From Sinohyriopsis cumingii (Eukaryota > Mollusca > Bivalvia > Unionida > Unionidae), in contig CM068835.1 of assembly GCA_028554795.2 (NCBI GenBank), positions 31,808,311 to 31,872,310 of the forward strand: DNA of 64,000 nucleotides, given 5' to 3'. This document shows positions 60,117 through 64,000 of this stretch, piece by piece. Made by a program: the position numbers and the translations under genes. Within the stretch, counting starts at the first letter, position 1; each line of letters starts with the position of its first letter. Under the pieces are notes generated by a model. The model did no database searches. It saw only the letters and a program-made list of their open reading frames with translations, and had not been told where the DNA came from.

Positions 60117-60320
60117 TTTTTTTTTGGGGGGGGAAGTATTGTCACGGAATTAAACTCTTTTATTTATTGAATACATGTGGTCGGGTTTCGTTTTTGTATG
60201 CAACGATACCCGAAGGTGATTTATGTATATTGTGTCGTATTTAGAAATAGTGAGTTCGGTTCATCCCATGCCACACGTGCGAAGTGCTCTTGGTTGGACG
60301 AACCTAATACATACAATGCA
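60117..60320 (+). mobile_element. Polypurine tract and 3' LTR start of the gypsy element
   Basis: A T-run and a 'gggggggggaagtat' polypurine tract precede 'TGTCACGGAATTAAAC' at 60140, a typical TG start of a 3' LTR. The LTR runs to 60320, where element C begins. Its remaining part should lie beyond element C, outside the window. Confidence 0.75.
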
Positions 60321-60612
60321 AGCAGCAGGGAAGTTCTACAGACCAGACCGTTCCAATAAAAAAAAACCTTCTATGAGAACATTTTCTGCAGAAACCTCAG
60401 AAAACAGAAATAAACCTTTCCAGAAAAACTAATTTGCATAAATTCGACCCCTAATGCAATTTTTGTGTGCGAATTATGTCATTCTGGACAATGAAAAAAA
60501 TATGATTTTTCGGGGGGGGGTGGGAAAATGATTGGGTGTCGATGAAGTTTGCAAGAAAAAAGCTGCAAATGCTAATTTTACTTCACAATAAAACAATATC
60601 ATTGAAAATAAG

Positions 60613-61986
60613 ATGAGTCGAAAAACTAGCACAGTTGGAGAGCCTCATTCTGCAAGATTAACACGAGAAGAATTAGCGGCAGTAAGGAAACTCATTCCGA
60701 CAAAAAAATTATTTAAGAAAAAAGTTCGTGAGTATGATGATTCACAATATCATATTGGTGAGGTATCGTCAAAATGGTTGAGTCCAGTCACTGGAGTTAT
60801 CGAACAAGTCGCATATGGCAAACAACAAAAGGATAAGGAACTTAAAGATCTTGGGCTTATTCCCATGACGAGAGATATTGAGCAACATACCCAAGTGGTT
60901 CCGGGTCAACTTGAGCAAATTCGACAAGCACAAGAGCAAGCACAAGCGCAAGCACAAGCACAAGCACAAGCACAAGCGCAAGCACAAGCACAAGCGCAAG
61001 CACAAGCGCAAGCACAAGCGCAAGCGCAAGCACAAGCGCAAGCACAAGCACAAGCACAATTGCCGCAAAAACAACCTCAAAGTGGAAAAATAAAAATTTT
61101 GGGCTCCGATAAATTTACCGATGAGACTATCGCAAGAATAAAATCAATGAATCAGAAAGAGGTTGTAATATTTATTGTGGAAAATTTTGAGAAAAACAGA
61201 CGAAAAAAACTGATGAAACCGGGTCAATCCGAGAAAGTAACATTCGTAAATTGGACAAAGTGGGTATATTATGTATACAAGGATGTCAAAATAGTTAAAT
61301 ATAAAGATCCAGAATATAATAAATTTACTCTTTTGGTAAATAATTATGAAAAGATATACAAATCTAAACCATTATCGCTATCTTTGTCTTCATCTCACGA
61401 AGTTGAAACTGAACCAGAAGAATTTGAAACCGAATTTCCAAAAATTAAACAAAAAAGACTTATGCCATCAAGATATTTTACCAGTGATACTCTTGAAAAA
61501 ATTAGAGACCAAGATGAATTAATTCGAATCGCAAGGTTTGGTTTTACAGAACCAGAAAAATATTTGAAAACAAAATATCATGATTTAAATATGACAAAGG
61601 GACAATGGATACCTACTGTGTATTTTGCTTCTGTGGAAAAACCTGTTGATATCGAAGATCCTGATTACAAAATTTTTACAAGAGAAATAAGACAATTAGA
61701 TCAGGAAGAAATATCAAAATCGCCCGAAGAACTTGAAGATGAACCTGAAGATGAACCTGAAGATGAACCTGAAGATGAACCCAAAACAGGAAGTGGATAT
61801 ACCATCTGTCCTGACAGTGTTGTCAACGACGTATCTCGCCTCGAAGTATTAATCGGAGGAAAACGAGCTGGAAATAACTCTCGTGAAATAATCAACGAAG
61901 CCTCAGATATTTGTCAGCGATTATTTCGTGGTGGTATCATTGATTCTCACATTTACAAGGAACTCGTCGATGAGCTTATCGATTAA
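60613..61986 (+). CDS. Virion-module ORF1 of element C, with Gln-Ala repeat
   Basis: 457 residues, open. A basic N-terminal region ends in 'IPTKKLFKKKVREYD'. It is followed by a perfect (Gln-Ala)n stretch of about 20 dipeptides (60930-61060). Two related globular repeats follow: one with 'KFTDETIARIKSMNQ' and 'YKDPEYNKFTLLVNNY', the other with 'YFTSDTLEKIRDQDE' and 'IEDPDYKIFTREIRQL'. An acidic 'EDEPEDEPEDEP' repeat (61735-61782) precedes the conserved C-terminal domain 'YTICPDSVVNDVSRLEV...KRAGNN'. The C-terminal domain is strongly conserved with element A ORF1. Function unknown; a virion role is suggested by its neighbours. Confidence 0.75.
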   Translation: MSRKTSTVGEPHSARLTREELAAVRKLIPTKKLFKKKVREYDDSQYHIGEVSSKWLSPVTGVIEQVAYGKQQKDKELKDLGLIPMTRDIEQHTQVVPGQLEQIRQAQEQAQAQAQAQAQAQAQAQAQAQAQAQAQAQAQAQAQAQAQAQLPQKQPQSGKIKILGSDKFTDETIARIKSMNQKEVVIFIVENFEKNRRKKLMKPGQSEKVTFVNWTKWVYYVYKDVKIVKYKDPEYNKFTLLVNNYEKIYKSKPLSLSLSSSHEVETEPEEFETEFPKIKQKRLMPSRYFTSDTLEKIRDQDELIRIARFGFTEPEKYLKTKYHDLNMTKGQWIPTVYFASVEKPVDIEDPDYKIFTREIRQLDQEEISKSPEELEDEPEDEPEDEPEDEPKTGSGYTICPDSVVNDVSRLEVLIGGKRAGNNSREIINEASDICQRLFRGGIIDSHIYKELVDELID

Positions 61987-62006
61987 AATAACACAATTGA
62001 AATAAC

Positions 62007-62477
62007 ATGATTGTTCACAAACATCAGCGCAGACCAAGACAGGTCCGCGTAGTTAACTCTCGATTGCCCGTGTACAAATATATCCACGGTAATGGATTCG
62101 GTGATATCATTGGAAGTCTTGTCACGCGAGTAATACCTAAAATTGGACCCGTGATTAAGCAATTTGGGTTGAAAGCAATAGGAAAGATCGGCGAGACTGC
62201 CATTTCTGGTATCGGTAATTTAGCTAGTAAAGGCTTCAACGCTATCAAAGATAAAATATTAAGTTTAGTACGTAAAAAACAACCCGTCAAATTACCCATT
62301 ACCAGCGAAATGCCACCTGAAGTCAGTAAGGCCATAAATGATGCGGCAAATAAAAAAATAAATGATCTAGCACAGGAAGCTGCTATAACAAATCTAGCGC
62401 AGGAAGTTGCTAATACAAATCCAGCAAATACAAGTTTTGTTTCAGGTGATGGTCTTCGTTTTAGACGATATTATTAA
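62007..62477 (+). CDS. Virion-module ORF2 of element C
   Basis: 156 residues, open and homologous to 20250-20693. It shares the start (Met-Ile, then a His/Arg-rich stretch), the 'RVVNSRLPVYKY' block, a Gly-rich turn, an amphipathic central region ('IGPVIKQFGLKAIGKIG') and a 'GLRFRRYY' end. It is likely a small basic or membrane-active virion protein. It lies 20 bp after ORF1 and 6 bp before the capsid gene. Confidence 0.75.
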   Translation: MIVHKHQRRPRQVRVVNSRLPVYKYIHGNGFGDIIGSLVTRVIPKIGPVIKQFGLKAIGKIGETAISGIGNLASKGFNAIKDKILSLVRKKQPVKLPITSEMPPEVSKAINDAANKKINDLAQEAAITNLAQEVANTNPANTSFVSGDGLRFRRYY

Positions 62478-62483
62478 TAATAA

Positions 62484-63872
62484 ATGTTCGCACAAGTGTC
62501 AAATGAAGTATTTGATATGGACGAGCCAGTAGGTAGGGATACATCAGTGCGAGATTTTCAGTATTTCTCGTACGATACAGTTGAGCCAGATTCAAGAAAT
62601 CGGAAGGAAATTCAAGTTCACGATACAACAAGATATTTTCTTCCATCTGAGGCATATATCGAATTTGTTGGAAAACTTGTTAGGACTGATGGTACTGACT
62701 TTGGAGCGGATTTTAAAGTTGGTTTTGTTAATAATGGAATTATGGCATTATTCAACAGCGCCACTTACATGATCGATGGAAAGGAGATTGAATCAATTAC
62801 GAATAACGTTGATGTAGCAACGACGATTATAGGATTAGCAAGATATTCGGATGATTTTACCAGATCAGCCGGTCCTGGTATGATGTTTGTGAAGGATAAT
62901 ACTGATGACCCCGATCATTTTCCGCATGTTATCAGACAACCCAATGATCGCGCCCCTAATCCTGCCCCCGTTGCTAATATCGAAAATATGATAATTAGCG
63001 TTAATGACCGTTATAACCTTGGATTTCATGTGCGAAAAAAAATGTTACTGGGAAATAGTCGAAGATTCTCTTGTGCAATTCCATTATCTCATATTTTTGG
63101 ATTTTGTAGACATTTTAGAAAAGTTATTTACGGAGCGAAGCATACGATAACTTTCGTTCGGGATGCCAATGATAATAGAGCCATCTGGCGAGCAGGTGGC
63201 GCAGCAGCTGATATCGGTAGAGTTGTCCTTGAAAAATTTACTTTGTGGATGCCAGCGATAACACCATCGATGATCATAGAAGAAAAATTATTATCATTTA
63301 TGAATCAGGGGGGAAAATCTATTATGTCCTGGTTGACAACAATGACTGATTCTATCGAAAATGTTAATATTAACGGAATTTTTACTTGGCGAATTGCGTC
63401 ACAACAGGGATCATCCGCACCAAGACACATCTTTGTTATTATGCAAAATATGGTTAGATACAATCAAGAACACAGTCACATGATATTCGATAGATTTCTA
63501 GCAACAAATGTATCGTTGAGAATAAATGGCCAACAGGAGCCAACCGAAGAAATAGCTATCAATTTTGAAAATTACTCCACGGCACGTGCATATCATCGAT
63601 TACTAAGTTTTATGGGCCGTGATCAAAATATTGATACGGGATTGCAAATATCACAATTGGATTTTAATACTCTCTATCCCATCTATTACTTTTCCCTGGA
63701 ACATCTCGATTTGGTAAAACAGTCGGTTGTCGATATTCACTTCAAGGCCAGAATTAACACACTTGGACAAAACGCAAAAGCCATTGCGGTTATTCTCAGC
63801 GATAGAACAATGTTTCTGGAAGGCATCAGCGGTAGAATGAGAGTCATCGACGCGCCCGTAGAAAACATGTAA
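62484..63872 (+). CDS. Major capsid protein (hexon-like), intact
   Basis: 462 residues, open. It aligns with the broken element A gene from the first Met to the last residues ('RVIDAPVENM'). The central blocks 'DTTRYFLPSEAYIEFVGKLV', 'NNGIMALFNSATYMIDG', 'GLARYSDDFTRSAGPGMMF' and 'RRFSCAIPLSHIFGFCRHF' are the most conserved. I recognise the family from metazoan Maverick-like elements and infer a double jelly-roll major capsid protein. The length is typical of that group. The start at 62484 follows 'ttattaataata', like other starts in these elements. Confidence 0.8.
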   Translation: MFAQVSNEVFDMDEPVGRDTSVRDFQYFSYDTVEPDSRNRKEIQVHDTTRYFLPSEAYIEFVGKLVRTDGTDFGADFKVGFVNNGIMALFNSATYMIDGKEIESITNNVDVATTIIGLARYSDDFTRSAGPGMMFVKDNTDDPDHFPHVIRQPNDRAPNPAPVANIENMIISVNDRYNLGFHVRKKMLLGNSRRFSCAIPLSHIFGFCRHFRKVIYGAKHTITFVRDANDNRAIWRAGGAAADIGRVVLEKFTLWMPAITPSMIIEEKLLSFMNQGGKSIMSWLTTMTDSIENVNINGIFTWRIASQQGSSAPRHIFVIMQNMVRYNQEHSHMIFDRFLATNVSLRINGQQEPTEEIAINFENYSTARAYHRLLSFMGRDQNIDTGLQISQLDFNTLYPIYYFSLEHLDLVKQSVVDIHFKARINTLGQNAKAIAVILSDRTMFLEGISGRMRVIDAPVENM

Positions 63873-63905
63873 CAAATTCCAAATTTAGATTAATCGGTTA
63901 TTAAT

Positions 63906-64000
63906 ATGCCATACGATCACGTCAGCGTAACTCTGACTCCCGGTCAGATAAAAAAGCTTCAATCGGCAACAACAGCGCGACGAGGTTTAAGTTTAACCTT
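63906..64000 (+). CDS. pX/pVI-like protein of element C, cut by window end
   Basis: The first 31 codons read 'MPYDHVSVTLTPGQIKKLQS', nearly identical to the start of 22113-22598. The remainder lies outside the window. Confidence 0.75.
   Translation, partial: MPYDHVSVTLTPGQIKKLQSATTARRGLSLT

Larger units (their letters stand above)
60321..64000. mobile_element. Element C: second Maverick-like element (left end only)
   Basis: It begins AGCAGCAGGGAAGTTCTACA and shares 'ACAGACC' with the ends of A and B. The preceding hexamer is 'aatgca' (60315-60320), a predicted target duplication to look for at the far end. The genes run rightward in the same order as the start of element A (ORF1, ORF2, capsid, pX-like) and all are open. 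It is cut by the window end. The leader 60350-60612 is AT-rich with a run of G residues near 60515 and no gene. Confidence 0.88.

Noticed and set aside
60878-61093. Lys-His-rich and Leu-Val-rich open frames in other frames of ORF1 in element C
   Set aside because: They are shadows of the Gln-Ala dipeptide repeat and have no independent conservation.

Overview
The window looks like a chromosome of an aquatic invertebrate, most probably a mollusc, judged from sequence style alone. It is AT-rich, full of microsatellites and minisatellites, and carries several copies of two tRNA-derived SINE families, the 3' end of a CR1/L2-type LINE and fragments of Ty3/gypsy retrotransposons. I find no convincing host protein-coding gene. 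The window is mainly a graveyard and landing site for mobile and virus-like DNA.

Layout. 1-18473: intergenic DNA with SINEs, simple repeats, a 27-30 bp minisatellite, a LINE 3' end and a gypsy gag-protease scrap. 18474-34823: a complete Maverick/Polinton-like (adintovirus-related) integrated element, 'element A' (16.3 kb, 249 bp terminal inverted repeats, perfect 6 bp target duplication CATGTA). 34824-47529: repeat-rich DNA with SINEs, several tandem arrays, a 1.8 kb tandem duplication and a 2.3 kb minisatellite of about 40 bp units. 47530-60320: a decayed Ty3/gypsy retrotransposon with integrase upstream of reverse transcriptase, interrupted twice: by 'element B' (47780-57308) between the protease and integrase regions, and by 'element C' (from 60321 to beyond the window) in its 3' LTR.

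Element A has a rightward virion module (a protein with a conserved C-terminal domain, a small basic protein, a jelly-roll-type major capsid protein, a pX/pVI-like membrane-active protein, an adenain-like protease, a fibre-like protein, a membrane protein and a probable minor capsid protein). A 2.3 kb repeat region follows, with a 60 bp inverted repeat and about 30 copies of a short motif. Then come small leftward genes (unknown, NUMOD4-HNH endonuclease, zinc ribbon), a polymerase-SF1 helicase-HNH fusion, a D,D35E integrase, a DUF5679-phospholipase A2 protein and a packaging ATPase. Most of its genes carry stops or frameshifts; the integrase, the HNH gene and several small genes are open. Element C repeats the first four virion genes with open frames, so it may be younger or intact.

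Element B is the oddest object. It is a 9.5 kb near-perfect giant palindrome whose arms each carry a zinc-ribbon gene divergent from a UL52-like primase/UL9-like origin-binding helicase fusion. The arms meet at an array of 85 bp hairpin-forming repeats. It has no capsid, integrase or polymerase gene, but its terminal repeats start like those of A and C. Its zinc-ribbon gene, divergent from a replication gene, has a counterpart in A. I infer that A, B and C belong to one superfamily with exchangeable replication modules, and that B is a replication-only, non-autonomous or satellite-like derivative. All names rest on motif recognition by eye; no searches were run.
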